The notes under the pieces were generated by a model. It saw nothing but the letters and a program-made list of their open reading frames with translations. It did not search any database and was not told where the DNA came from. From Rhinopithecus roxellana (taxonomy: Eukaryota > Chordata > Mammalia > Primates > Cercopithecidae), in contig NC_044553.1 of assembly GCF_007565055.1 (NCBI RefSeq), positions 105,003,858 through 105,067,857 on the forward strand: a stretch of DNA of 64,000 nt, given 5' to 3'. The position numbers and the translations under genes are program-made. Positions 22,621 to 34,799 of the stretch are shown piece after piece (position 1 is the first letter of the stretch; every line of letters starts with the position of its first letter).

Positions 22621-23639
22621 TATATTTCTTAGAATACTTTTCATTACCTTCTCAATACCACATGTCATTCCATTGCCAATGAGTAAAGTGAACATTATTT
22701 GCCTTGAATATGCAAGCGACTAAGACTCTCTATACTTCTCCTGTCATTTTAGGCACATGTGTTACATAAAGTGAGTTTCACATTTTACAAAATTATATAC
22801 AATAAACACATACTACTAGAACAAAACTAAAGTTAAATATCTTTAAGTAAATATACTAATTTCTGAGTAACAGTGATGAGAACATATTCATGTTGGGAAA
22901 CAATTCTCCATGTCCCTCTTGCATTTCTGCAGGTCTTGTCAGCAAAAGCCCTGATGGCCCTTTTATTCTAGACTATCTTTTCAAGACTGTTTGCATATCA
23001 AATATCCTTAAAAGATAAAAATATTGATTCCTTCCAAAGCAAAGGGCAGGTTTGTTTATGTCCAGTATAATAAAGATAATGTCTTAGTCAAGGGCAAAGG
23101 TCACACAAGCTTACTGTCCACTGTATAAAAATTCAGGTTTCCTTCAGGTTTAGATTTCTCAGCTGTGACACAGCATCAACCTGGACCCCTTCGTGTTGCC
23201 TGCATGGGGCTTAGGAAGCAAGGAGAACCAACAAGAAGGTGATGCTGATGCTGCTGGCTATGCAAAGAGTAACACATTTATCTGTCTCTGACCCTAGAAT
23301 CCCATGACTTCAGCCAGCACCCATGAAACTGTGTCAGGATGTAAGTTAACTTGCCAGCTTGTAAGTACAGTAAAATCTCAGATCCACCACATTCTTAACA
23401 ATTAGTATATACTATATAGTATTAAAAATTTTACACACAGTTGCAGCCAAAAATCTCTTGACATGTTACACTTCTGTGGTGTGATCTCCTAATCTATTTT
23501 CAATTGGGTGGATATGTCTGAATGACCACAAAGAGACAACTTATATTCCTTTTAACTTTCCTGAAGTTTCCCAAATTTTCTTCAATGGTTATATATTTAT
23601 TTTACTTAAAAAAAATTATCTCGATAAACTTATTTTGTA
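22621..23639. other. AKAP13: AKAP13 intron, possible old LTR remnant
   Basis: Mostly unassigned. The part around 23090-23340 (TGTATAAAAATTCAGGTTTC, GCATGGGGCTTAGGAAGC) has an LTR-like feel, but I cannot name a family. Confidence 0.3.
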
Positions 23640-23910
23640 ACTTCAGGCTGATTAAAAAACAGTATACATAAAAAGTAGAAATAACTTTAGGTTGCAAAGA
23701 CAGCACAGAAAGTTCCCGTTTATCCCCACTCCCTTCCTCACCGGTTTCTCCAACGTTAACATCTTACATAACCATGGCACAGCTGTCAATGCTAAGAAAC
23801 CAACATTGGTACATTACTATTAAGTAAACTCCAGACTTTATTTGGATTTCGCTTGTTTTCCCACTAGTGTTCTCTTTCTGTTCCAGGATCCCATCCAAAA
23901 TGCCACATTG

Positions 23911-23915
<5 letters not shown>
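23640..23915 (-). mobile_element. Antisense old L1 3' UTR fragment
   Basis: AACGTTAACATCTTACATAA, AACTCCAGACTTTATTTGGA and CCAGGATCCCATCCAAAATG are the reverse of old L1 3' sequences. Confidence 0.65.

Positions 23916-23916
<1 letters not shown>

Positions 23917-23992
<76 letters not shown>
23917..23992 (+). repeat. (TG)n(AG)n composite microsatellite
   Basis: About 15 TG units run directly into about 22 GA units. The overlapping alternating frames seen here are repeat artefacts. Confidence 0.97.
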
Positions 23993-23995
<3 letters not shown>

Positions 23996-24004
23996 TGTGC
24001 ATTA

Positions 24005-24790
24005 TTTTGCATTTTAACATGTTTATTGAGATGTAATTCATATACTAGAAAACTGGCCCGTTTACCGTATATAATTCAATAGTACTAGTATATTCATAGA
24101 GTTGTGTAACCATCACCACTATGTAATTTTAAACATTTTTATCTTGACAAAAAGAAACCTTGTATCCATTAGTAGTTATGCCTCACCCCCATCCCCTGTC
24201 CCCTAGTGCCTAGAGAGCCACGAATCTATTTCTATCTCTACAGATTTGCTTACTCAGGACATTCCATACAAATAGAGTCATACATTATTTGGTCTTTCAT
24301 GCTGGGTTCTTTCACTTAGCAAAATGTTTCCAAGGTTCACCCATGTTGAAGCATGTAACAGTACTTTACTTCTTTTATTTCCAAATAATATTCCACTGTA
24401 TGGATATATCCACATTTTACTTATCTATGCATCAGTTGATGGGAGATCTGTTTTTTTTTTTTTTTTTTTTTTTCCCCACTTTCTGACTGTGATGAATGAC
24501 GCTACTATGAACATTCAGAGTTTTTGTGTGGACATGTTTTCAATTCTCCTGGGCATATATCTAGGACTGGAATTGCTGGGTGTTATATATGACAACTTTA
24601 TGTTTAATACTTTAAGGAGATGTCAGACTGTTTTCCAACGTGGCTGTAGCATTCAACAATTTTTCTACATTCTTGTCAACACCTATTTTTGTTATCTTTT
24701 TTATTGCAGCTACCACAGTAGGTGTGACACAGGTGCTCATCCTGAGTTTGTTTTTCTAATGGAAAATATTTTAAAATCTATTGTTACTTT
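24005..24790 (-). mobile_element. Antisense old L1 3' fragment
   Basis: TTATTGAGATGTAATTCATA, TTCACTTAGCAAAATGTTTC, AATATTCCACTGTATGGATA and GGAATTGCTGGGTGTTATAT are L1M ORF2 end/3' UTR reversed. The 156-codon plus frame 24324-24794 is an antisense artefact of it. A T run interrupts at 24452. Confidence 0.85.
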
Positions 24791-25199
24791 CTAGAAAAGG
24801 AAGATAGTGTGAAGATGTAATGGTCGCCATGCTGGGATGTTTCTGTCCTTTTTCTATTTTTTAAAAACTGTGTTAAGTATATTCTATATAATAAACACTG
24901 TACCAAGCCTTAAAAACAAAAGTAGTAAAACATTGTCCTCAAAGAACTCACAGATTACATGTGAGATGTGAAAACGTTAGGTTGGTCAATAAGCCTACCA
25001 CAGCATCTTGCATAGCAGACAATGAAATGTGTGTTCACTTGGACAATGCATGCTGTAATTAACAGAGACGGGAATGACAGTGAATGAAACACTATATTGC
25101 ATACAGTATTTTCGGTGCTACACATAATTCTGGTTGGGTCACAAATGTTATATATACAGAGACACTGGGCCAGAATAACAACTTGCCATTTTACTTCAT
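24791..25199. other. AKAP13: AKAP13 intron, no recognised feature
   Basis: Nothing recognised. Confidence 0.55.
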
Positions 25200-25202
25200 A
25201 CT

Positions 25203-25241
25203 GTACGTGTCTGTGTCTGTGTGTGTGTGTCTGTGTGTGTA
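25203..25241 (+). repeat. (TG)n microsatellite
   Basis: Imperfect GTGTCTGTGTGTGTGTGTCT run. Confidence 0.85.
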
Positions 25242-25387
25242 AAACAGAGAACAGAGAAGTCAGAGATGGCACACACCAGTGTCTAAGAGCCAGAGAACTT
25301 GGGAGATTAGAGCGTCACAGAAGCTGCAGCAGAGAAGTCAAAGCAGATACAAAACAAAAAGAAGTTACTGAATTTGGCAACTGTGAG

Positions 25388-25614
25388 CTCAGGAGTTCAA
25401 GACCAGCCTGGGCAACATGGCAAAACCCTATCTCCACAAAAAATACAAAAATTAGATGGACATGGTTATGGGCACCTGTAATCCCAGCTACTCAGGAGGC
25501 GGAGGTGGGAGGCTGGCTTGAGCCAGGGAGGTGGAGGTTGCAGTGAGCCAGACAGCACCACTGCACTACAGTCTGGGCGACACAGCCAGACACTGTCTCC
25601 ACACAAAAAAAAAG
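25388..25614 (+). mobile_element. 5'-truncated Alu (AluJ-like)
   Basis: Starts mid left arm at AGCTCAGGAGTTCAAGACCA and ends in a short A tail. Confidence 0.85.
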
Positions 25615-25689
25615 GGTTATGAAAGAACTCATATTTCTCGATTCACGATACTTTAAAGTACCATCCCATAGATTTGACCTTTTTACAGA

Positions 25690-25760
25690 CCCGTGAGAAG
25701 GCATGTTGCCATTTTAGAGAGGAAGAAAACACACTCAGTGAGGCTTGGTGATTTGTGGAG
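25690..25760 (-). repeat. Possible MIR core
   Basis: CCATTTTAGAGAGGAAGAAA and GAGGCTTGGTGATTTG resemble reverse MIR. Confidence 0.4.
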
Positions 25761-25804
25761 CGCATACGTGTATATGAACCATATTGTATTTATAGCTTTA
25801 TCTG

Positions 25805-25918
25805 CTCAAAAGACCACAAGCTTCCCGAGAACAAAATCGCATCTATTTAACAGATCTCCCCAATGAGTAATAAGTGCATGGTTCATGGTGGATGCTTAAT
25901 GAATAATTTTTGAATTCG
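25805..25918 (+). repeat. L2 3' end fragment
   Basis: CACAAGCTTCCCGAGAACAA and GGATGCTTAATGAATAATTT match the characteristic L2/MIR3 3' terminus. Confidence 0.6.
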
Positions 25919-26169
25919 TTATCCTCAGTGATTCTGAAGAAAACAGTGGAGAGATTCCTTTAGGATTATAGCCCTGTCTCCCTTTATTAGACCCATAAAA
26001 AACTTGAGGCCAAAGGAGGCAAAGTAATTTGATGAAAGTAATAAATATTTCAAACAGAGGACCCAAGGTTTCCTCACTTCCAGTCCACCACAAATTTCCC
26101 CCTCAAGAATCTCTTCTTGTTCTTTTCCCTTTTTCTTCTTTCTCCTTTCATTTTCCTTCCTTCCTTTTC

Positions 26170-26420
26170 AGAAAAAGAAGCTCTGTCACCCCAGGCTGGA
26201 GTAGAAACTCCTGGGCTCAAGTGATCTTCCCGTCTCAGCCTCCTGGGTAGCTAGGACTAAAAGCATGTGTCACCATGCCCAGCTGTTTTTTTAAAAAATT
26301 TTTGGAGAGACAGGGGTCTCACAATGTTGCTTAGGCTGGTCTTGAATTCCTAGCCTCAAGCAATCCTCCCACCTCGGCTTCCCAAAGCATTAAGATTACA
26401 GCCTCAGGCCACTCTGCCAC
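26170..26420 (-). mobile_element. Alu SINE, diverged (AluJ-like)
   Basis: CTCTGTCACCCCAGGCTGGA to CAGGCCACTCTGCCACC, with an internal deletion in the right arm. Confidence 0.85.
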
Positions 26421-26807
26421 CTCTTCTTACTCTTTACTTTGTTTTAGAATTCAATAATAATTGTTTAAAATTTTGTAGTATTAAATTGAATAAGTTTGGC
26501 AAAGTGTAATTTCACATCTTCAAGATTTATTGGAAAATAGTCACTGTTGATTTAGACAAAAATATTTAGAAAATAAGGCATTACTGAAATGACGCAAGTA
26601 AAATATGAAACTGTGGATACCAATTTTTTAAAATATCAAAATGCTGTAACTGAAAAAATCTAGTTTGTTTGTTGTCGGCTCTGTCAAGTAGTAGGATCCT
26701 GTGGTTCCAATCACCAGCAGTTAATTAACAATGATGTCCCGAGGAGGTTCACTGTCTCTAAGAACACAAGAAGCTTAAGCAAATCTGAGATGATGCATAC
26801 TTTCAGG
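26421..26807. other. AKAP13: AKAP13 intron, no recognised feature
   Basis: A/T-rich, nothing recognised. Confidence 0.55.
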
Positions 26808-26823
26808 CAAGTTCTCTCTTTTG

Positions 26824-26827
26824 TTTT

Positions 26828-26858
<31 letters not shown>

Positions 26859-27141
26859 GAGATGGAGTCTTGCTCTGTCGCCCGAGCTGGAGTGCAGTGG
26901 CTGGATCTCAGCGCACTGCAAGCTCCGCCTCCCGGGTTCACGCCATTCTCCTGCCTCAGCCTCCCGAGTAGCTGGGACTACAGGTGCCCGCCACCTCGCC
27001 CGGCTAGTTTTTTTTTTTTTTTTTAGTAGAGACGGGGTTTCACCGTGTTAGCCAGGATGGTCTCGATCTCCTGACCTCGTGATCCGCCTGTCTCGGCCTC
27101 CCAAAGTGCTGGGATTACAGGCTTGAGCCACCGCGCCCGGC
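26824..27141 (-). mobile_element. Young AluY (Old World monkey lineage)
   Basis: Long poly-T, then GAGATGGAGTCTTGCTCTGT to CACCGCGCCCGGC. GGCTTGAGCC, GGCTAGTTTT and CTGGATCTCAGC fit AluYR. Perfect 16-bp duplication CAAGTTCTCTCTTTTG at 26808-26823 and 27142-27157. Confidence 0.95.
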
Positions 27142-27157
27142 CAAGTTCTCTCTTTTG

Positions 27158-28644
27158 AATAGGCTTCATTCATAAACATTTAAAAGTAAAACCCACACTG
27201 AAGAACAGTAAGGTTTTCGATCATTCGGGGCTTCTGCACCAGGATTGATTGGGAAATCTAGCAGAAGAAGGCTTCTTAAAGTTATCTTGCTGTCAGCTAC
27301 ACACTGACACTCATCCACACAGCTAGCCAGCAGCACTGACGGAGTGCTCACTTTAGGCAAGAAACCAAGTTAAGGTACAGCAATAGACAGGAAGGTGAAA
27401 AAGACATGATTCTGATTACAATTGGCATAGTAGGTCCCACAGTTTATAATTTTAATACAAAATGTCTTGGGTTACAAAGGCTTGACGTCCCAGGATGATA
27501 GATATATACATACATCCTTACGAGTCTATGGATTATCAGATTCAGTGAGATAGCTCCACAAACCATGGCCTGTAAGTTGGGAAACACTGATTAATTTGTG
27601 TAATACAAGAGGTACACAAACAGCTAAAATCCACAGAAGAAAGTCCCCAGCATGAAAATAATTCCTGCTCAAGAATCTGGGAAAAGCTCAACGAAAGTGT
27701 TGGTATACGAGGTAGGCTTTAAAAGCAGACAATATGCTTGAGAGAGAAAGATGGTAAGGCAGGGAATTCTAGCTATACAAAAAAAGCATGAGCAAAGCAG
27801 TTAGGACACTCCAGAGCTGGACTTCATAGCCTTTCACGTCACAGACTCCTTCGAGAATCTGCAAGAAGCCATGGAACTCTCACCAGGAACATGCATGCTA
27901 CGTCACAATCAGTGGTTCTTTGCATAGCCTCATAACCCAGGTTAAAGACTTTTGCTTTTGAACCCAACAGTATCCAGAAGTGTAAACTGAGCAAGGAAGA
28001 ACAACAGGAGATATAGCTACAATGAATCTAGGCTTTGTTCTCTAACAAGGGTGGACCCTGCCAATCATATAAGCAAGGTAGTAAAAAGATCAGTACTATT
28101 CTTGGCCAATAACTCTAGATGTGTACAGATAAAATGGGAGAATAGGGAGGAAGGAAACATATGGCATCTGAGACACAAAGGCCAGTTAGGATGAGCCTGA
28201 ACTAGTCTAGTCTAGAGATAGTGTATACCTGGACTGGGGAGCACATAAAAGGTATACATCAGAAAGCTAGTACAAAGGGCAAAATTCACAGAAGTAAGAG
28301 AGAAAAACGGGTCAAAGATCCACAATGAACAGATACAGGAAATCTAGAGGGAAGAATATGATGTACCCTATTTGCCCATGTTGAGTTTGAAATAACAACA
28401 TGTCTTGCAAATGGTTACACAAGGTTTTGGAAGCTTGAGAGAAAGTCTGGCGCTAGCTTCATTTACTCTTGAGGTAATTGATGAAAAGAGTATGCAAGAG
28501 AGCCAAGGCAGAGCTTGCAAAAAGAAAAGACACACACTAAAGGTAGCATTCATAGTAGATAATACATATTTGCAGATGGGGTGGCTTGGAAAGCTCATAC
28601 TTGCTGGCTTCTTACAAACACAAACAGGACAAAAGTAAGTGTGC
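27158..28644. other. AKAP13: AKAP13 intron with a possible L2 remnant
   Basis: Mostly unassigned. GGTAAGGCAGGGAATTCTAG, then GCATGAGCAAAGCAGTTAGG (about 27750-27810) recalls reverse L2. No exon seen. Confidence 0.4.
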
Positions 28645-29396
28645 ATTTAGGGAAATGCAAATCAAAACCACAATGAAGTAACACTTCATATCCAATAGGA
28701 TGGCTTTTACACAGAAAAAGACAGAAAAGAAGTGTTGGCGAGGATGTGTTGAAACTGGAATTCTTGTTCATTGCTGGTGGGAATGTAAAATGGTACAGCC
28801 ACTGCAGAAAACAGTATGGCAGTTTCTCAGAAAACAAAATTAAACATACAATTACCTTACGATCCAGCAATTCCACTTCTGGGTATACATGCAAAGAACT
28901 GCAAGCAGAAACTCAAACAAATATTTGTATACCAATGTTCATAATAGCATTATTTGCAATAGCCAAAAGGGGGCAACAGCCCAATGTCAATTGATGCATG
29001 AACGGGTAAACAAAATACGGTATATACTTACAATGGAATGTTATTTTTGCCCTAAAAAGGAAATTCTGACTATAATATGGATGAACCTTGAAGATACTAT
29101 GCTAAGTGAAATAAGGCAGTCACAAAAGGACAAATGTTGTATGACTCCACTTAGTACCTAAAGTAGTCAAATTCATAGAGATAGAAAATAGAATGATAGT
29201 TGCCAAACTAGCAGGCAAAAAGAACGGGAAGTTAGTGTTTAACAGGTAAAGAATTCCAGTTTGGGAATATGAAAAAGTTCTGAAGAGATAGCTAGTGGGA
29301 TGGTTATATAACAATGTGAATGTACTTAATGCCACTGAACTATATACCTAAAAATGGTTAAAATTTATGGTATGTACATTTTATCACAATTAAGAA
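28645..29396 (+). mobile_element. L1M 3' end
   Basis: GCAAATCAAAACCACAATGA, TTCATTGCTGGTGGGAATGT, then AATGGTTAAAATTTATGGTA and ATTTTATCACAATTAAG: end of ORF2 plus 3' UTR, 5' truncated. Frames on both strands here are decayed L1. Confidence 0.88.
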
Positions 29397-29840
29397 ATGA
29401 ATGTGCAGCAGTTAGAGATATGCAAGCTTGTTTAGAGAAAAGTAGTCAGGCAGCCCACACAGTTACAGTCAGAGCCAGTAATCTGGGCCAGACACTACCA
29501 ATCATGGTCAATGTCATTAACCAGAGGACAAGCTCCATATGTATTGTGTGTGGAAAGAATGTCAAAACATGTATCAGCATTTTCAACCACATCCTGTGAA
29601 ACAGCAATACCAAGCGTATCATATTCATGTGTGAGGAATATTGTGCTTACTATAAAGTAAGCTGCTTAAGAGATGTAAAGTGGATTACAAAACATCTCCC
29701 CCTCCTTCTGCCCTATTTCAGAATCATTGATGTGGCAGGTAAATTTGTCCTAGTCTTGATTCTTCTATTCATCAACAACTCTACTATTTCTTTCTCACTC
29801 AAACAACAAAGGCAACTTAAAGGCCACACTATGTGGCTCC
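29397..29840. other. AKAP13: AKAP13 intron, no recognised feature
   Basis: Unassigned. Confidence 0.5.
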
Positions 29841-29971
29841 ATTTTTTAAGCGATGGGGGTCTTGCTAGGATGCTCGGACTGGTCTTGAACTCCTGGCCTC
29901 AAGTGATCCTCCTGTCTCAATCTCCTAAAGTGTTGGGGTTACAGGCATGATGTGAGCCACTGTGCCTGGCC
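29841..29971 (-). mobile_element. Alu monomer / partial Alu
   Basis: GGTCTTGAACTCCTGGCCTC to GAGCCACTGTGCCTGGCC. Only one arm is present. Confidence 0.8.
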
Positions 29972-32734
29972 ACATCTGAAACATATACTGCAGGAAATCA
30001 AAAACCACCAGACATTTTTTTATGAGAGGGATCTTGTTCTCATGTTAGTCTCTTTTCCAAACTGATTCAAAGACTGAGGTTTTTCACACTAATAGATAAA
30101 CTGGTTCCTTACACTATCAACCCTCTTCTCAGTCAGTTCTGAGACAAATCCTGGCAAAAGATTCTGATCATCAGCAGAATTAGGAGACAGAATAGGAAGA
30201 ATCATCAGTGTTGGCATTGCGAATAATTTGAGTTTAAAGAGAAAAACGAAGATGATTACGTATCTTTCTATTCAGATTTACCCTTTTGGAATCTTGAGCT
30301 GTGAACAAAGTATAGGACGGGCAATTGACTAAATGGGTAGGAAAGTGAACTGGTGATCAGAAAAGCAAGTAGCTGCAACTGTGGAAAACAGAGACTTTAC
30401 CATTAAACATCTATATCTTTTGGAGAGACAAGTCACCAAAACATACATTTTGGCTCTGATCACATTTATGACACTTTAGCTTAAAAACACAGTCATGAGT
30501 TTCCTTTGTCCATACTATCTCCATGACAACCAGTCCATGGACACCACAGGTATTCAACATACAAAGTTCTGGTGAATTATGGTGCACATGAAATATGGTG
30601 CACATGATAATGGAAATTACCTCAGAAGAAATGTCAGACTTATCCAGGTAACTTTTAAATTTCTGACACGAAGCCTACGGACCCCTTGTGATTATCCCTA
30701 AACCACACCCACAATGTGTTCCCATCAGTCAGAAAATAGAGCTGTACATATTTTCAGTGGAGAGGGAATTGCCTTTGTTTCTGGCAGTGTTTCTGTTACT
30801 CTTCGTATCTGAACATCCTAATAATACAGCTCATGGTTACACCCAGCCTTCCCAGCCACTGCCCATATTTACTTCCTCTGCAACTGTCTCAGGAGATCCT
30901 GCCTGAGCTACAAGGCTGAACAAAAGGAAACAAAAACCCACCATCCGGACATAGAAGCCAACATTTGAGTCAAAGTCTTTTCAGGGAATTGGACTGTATC
31001 TGAGTGGCTATATATGTGGCTGTCTTCAATCCAGAGCTTCCTTATGTCTTTTGTTTTGCTGCAATGTGGACGTCTCTTACAGTAAGCAAACTTTTAGGGA
31101 ATGTGTGTTTCTCTGCAAAATGACACCACAATTAGAGACAGACTACTCCTCCTCAGCCTCAGCCAATGAGCTCGTGTGGCCTGCCCAAGCATCATGAGTA
31201 GGGAGGGGATCGTCCTCCTCTGTAAATATTTTCATTCAATGTACACAAAACACGGTTGCAAATCTTTTAACCATTCAGCTAACATTCTGAATTGCTGCCT
31301 ACAAAATACTCTCTATAAATCATCAGTAATAAGAAGAATCACATTACTATTAACAGGCAGTATTTTTCTAGGTACCCAAAGTTACAAAATTAGTAAAACA
31401 GCAGTGGCCCAGGCTAAAAGCCATGTAAATCAGCAGTTAATCCTTGATTCTGACCCGCTTCCTTTCGGTACGCTAATTTTACAGTCAGTTTCTGATACCT
31501 GCTGTCCTCTAGTAATGCTCACCATGAGCTAAAGTTGGCTACTGAACTCAATTGGGTGAAAGCTCCCATCAGTCACTAACTTCCGAAGTCAACCCTAGCT
31601 TTTTGAAGGATGCTAAGAAAAATGGGCATGTTGGTACCAAAGGGCCCATGCCAACAATTACAATTCTTTCATATCCCATTTTTAGCATATGATTCATAGT
31701 TACCAACCACATACTGTAAGAGTCAGAAGTCATGCATGCATCAGGGAAAGGAGAAATGGGGGAATGTCATATACAGAGGAACAGGAATGGGTATGTGTAT
31801 ATTACGCTGGGTAACAGACGAGTGGGTGACCAAGGAATACTATCAACTTAGGTTTTATTACTTAGAAAAAGTTCAGAATAGAGGTAATATTTCAGAGGTG
31901 TTGGGGGCTGATGATGGGACAGAAGAGCTGATGTGAGGACAACACTAGCATATCCAGCCTCAGGGAAATCTTACAAGAAGGTCTTGATACCGAAAAGCTA
32001 CCATGAAACTATGCAGAACTAACAAAGGAATCAGGGCAGAATGCAGAAGAAGCCAAAGAAAGTGTAGGTACATAACACAGAATGAGAACGCTGAAGCTAA
32101 TCTTCAGTGAATTATTAGGATGCCGACGGGAGGGACCGGAGTTGTAAATGTGGAATACCAAAGTGACAGGCTTACAATTTAAACTCTGTAATTACTGCCA
32201 CATTTCATCTCATCCGTTAAACACAATTTATATAACATGATGTTTATGAATCCATACTTATAAAGATAAATTCATTTAACCAACAAACGTTGTTTTGAGT
32301 GTTTAGATAATATTAATGAACAGATAAAAATGACAGACTCCTTAGTACAAAAAAGCAAACTTCCATAGATAAAAGTGGAGAACATGTACATGATGGCTTG
32401 AGAATTTATGTGGCACTCAACATAACTGTTTTTTTTTAAACACTAATAGAAAATACTGAAATTTGAAATAATTTTGTAGAAATAATTGAAGAACCCTACC
32501 AAATGGTTTTTTAGAATTGTGAGAAAACTTTGCTAAAAATCATGGGACAAAATGAACTTATAAGCCATGGTGTACCTGTCCTAAATATTGTAGAAGGAAT
32601 TCCTGCACTGAGAAAGAAGAGACCAAAAGTCTAAGATAGAAAAAGAACACATATGCATATATCAATAAAAGCTAATATACATATTCATATAATAAAAGGA
32701 ATTGATCGACTCCAAAAAGAGGTCTAGGATAGCA
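29972..32734. other. AKAP13: Long AKAP13 intron block without recognised repeats
   Basis: About 2.8 kb in which I recognise no Alu, L1 or LTR. Frames such as 31176-31532 (118 codons, plus) are unknown and lack supporting motifs. Confidence 0.45.
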
Positions 32735-32885
32735 AGAAAAACATAGACTTTGAAACAGTCCAACCTGGGACTGCACTCATATGTAATTATCAATTATCAA
32801 TTACATACGAGATGTGAGACACTGGGAAAGTTATTAACTACACAAATCTGTTTTCCCATACATAAAATGAGACAAAGAGTAGGAA
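32735..32885 (+). repeat. MIR fragment
   Basis: CATAGACTTTGAAACAGTCC, TGAGACACTGGGAAAGTTAT and TGTTTTCCCATACATAAAAT in MIR order, with a short internal ATCAATT duplication. Confidence 0.6.
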
Positions 32886-32899
32886 TGTAAACATTAAAT

Positions 32900-33440
32900 G
32901 TCTGTGTCTCATATCCATTCACTTCTTCCCACTTCAGACTACAAAACCCTCTTATTCTGCCTGTGCTATTGTAACAGCAGGCTAACCAATTACTCCCAGA
33001 ATAATCTTTTCAACACGTACACTGAGAGGTAAGGCATCCTCCCCACAGCTGTCAAGGCCCTGCTCTTCCAGGTCCCACCTCTGGCTCTGGCCTTCTCATC
33101 CTGCTACCCCACTTTCTACTCAAGGTGCTCCCATCCGCCACAATGGTCCTGTGTGCTCCTTCCTTCCTCAGGGCCCTGTATTTGCTGTTCATTCTTTCTA
33201 GAGAGCTCTTCCTTAGCATAGCTAATGTCTTTCCATCCTCTGGAGATCAGCTTTTTAAATGTCTGCACCTTGAAAAGATCTTCTGTCCAAAGACCATTCT
33301 ATCTGAAATAGTTCTGCCCACTACACAGCACCCTACTCATTTCTTGCAAATCAATCACAATGGTTTGTACTATAAATTTCTCTATTTATTATCTACCTTT
33401 AAGCAATAATAGGATAAAGACTGTACCCCGTGGCTCGTAT
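32900..33440 (+). mobile_element. L2 LINE fragment
   Basis: CAGGGCCCTGTATTTGCTGT, GAGAGCTCTTCCTTAGCATA and AGACCATTCTATCTGAAATA follow the L2 3' region. The 94-codon frame is derived from it. Confidence 0.7.
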
Positions 33441-33694
33441 GGGATAGGTACTTAGGTTTCTTTAAGTTTACAGCTCTCAATGATGTTGTCTTCTCCATCT
33501 CCAAAGCAAAGAAACTAACAACAAATGTCCCCATCTGATTTTAAACTGGAAACAGGGTGTTTTCAGGACTCCTGGTGTTTATTTACTAATGACTATTTTC
33601 TGAGAAGTGAAGTTTTCTCTACTGAAAATTTTTTATTATTTATTGGGCAGGATAGTACAAACAAACACCTTTATTAGTTGTAGGTTTGCGGGGG

Positions 33695-33715
33695 AAAAAA
33701 AAAAAACAAAAAAAC
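33695..33715 (+). repeat. Left target-site duplication of the ATP6V1G1 retrocopy
   Basis: A12-C-A7-C lies directly before the retrocopy 5' UTR. The same A-C-A7-C pattern closes the right end at 34778-34799. Confidence 0.7.
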
Positions 33716-34790
33716 GAGCTGACCCAAGGGGCCTTCGAGGTGCTTTAGGCGGCTTGCCTTGGTCTCAGAATCGCTGCCACCATGGCTAGTCAGTTGCGGG
33801 GGATTCAGCAGCTGCTGCAGGCCGAGAAGCGGGCAGCCGAGAAGGTGTCCGAGGCCCGTAAAAGAAAGAACCGGAGGCTGAAGCAGGCCAAAGAAGCAGC
33901 TCAGGCCGAAATTGAACAGTACCGCCTGCAGAGGGAGAAAGAATTCAAGGCCAAGGAAGCTGCGGCACTGGGATCCCATGGCAGTTGCAGCACTGAGGTG
34001 GAGAAGGAGACCCAGGAGAAGATGACCATCCTCCAGACCTACTTCCGGCAGAACAGGGATGAAGTCTTGGATAACCTCTTGGCTTTTGTCTGTGACATTC
34101 GGCCAGAAATCCATGAAAACTACAGCATAAATGGATAGAAGAAGAGAGAAGCACCTGTTCTGTGGAGTGGCATTTTAGATGCCCTCATGAATATGAAGCT
34201 TTAGCACAGCTCTAGTTATATTCTTATGAAATGGCATTAAATTATTTCCATATATTATATAGTAGGTCCTTCCACTTTTTGGGCAGTAGCAAATCTAGCT
34301 TTTTTGTACAGACTTAGAAATTATCTAAAGATTTCATCTTTTTACCTCATATTTCTTAGGAATTTAATGGGTATATGTTGTCTTTTTGGCAAGGTATATA
34401 TGCCTTTTGGCTCAAGCAACATGTATATCACTGTTGACTTTTTCTTTCTTAGATCTAGTTTAAAAAAAAAACACCACATAACTATTCTTTGAAGAAAGGA
34501 AGGGATTAAATATTTTTTTTCCCTAACACTTTCTTGAAGGTCAGGGGCTTTATCTATGAAAAAGTAGTAAATAGTTCTTTGTAACCTGTGTGAAGCAGCA
34601 GCCTGCCTTAATGTAGTCCATTGTTGCTAATGGTTAGAACAGTGAATACTAGTGGAATTATTTGGGCTGCTTTTAATTTCTCTTAATCAAAATTACTAGA
34701 TGATAGAATTCAAGAACTTGTTACATGTTATTACTTGGTGTATCAGTAATCATTTAAAAGTAAAGACTCTGTCATGCAAAAAAAAAAAAA
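33716..34790 (+). pseudogene. ATP6V1G1: ATP6V1G1 processed retrocopy with intact 118-codon frame
   Basis: Intronless copy of the mRNA for V-ATPase V1 subunit G1, the peripheral-stalk partner of subunit E. The frame 33782-34138 runs from GCCACCATGG (strong Kozak) through MASQLRGIQQLLQAEKRAAE to RPEIHENYSING, 118 residues, the normal family length, with no stop or frameshift. The long N-terminal coiled-coil charge pattern and the SCSTEVEKETQEKM segment are kept. From memory of human G1, changes are SQ to LR at 5-6, E39A, R66H and R115S. A 5' UTR-like segment and a ~640-bp 3' UTR end in an A tract at 34778, preceded by AGTAAA. It lies antisense in an AKAP13 intron. It is probably a recent processed pseudogene; expression cannot be judged here. 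Confidence 0.93.
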
Positions 34791-34799
34791 CAAAAAAAC
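34778..34799 (+). repeat. Poly(A) tail merged with right target-site duplication
   Basis: A13-C-A7-C. Tail and duplication cannot be separated because both are A-rich. Confidence 0.7.

Noticed and set aside
23090..23340. LTR-like stretch
   Set aside because: No clear TG...CA ends or flanking duplication and no family I can name, so not called as a mobile element.
23764..24082. Frames made of Ser-Leu, Thr-His, Cys-Val or Glu-Arg repeats
   Set aside because: They are the dinucleotide microsatellite read in different frames.
24324..24794. 156-codon plus frame
   Set aside because: Antisense of an old L1 3' region with a poly-T run.
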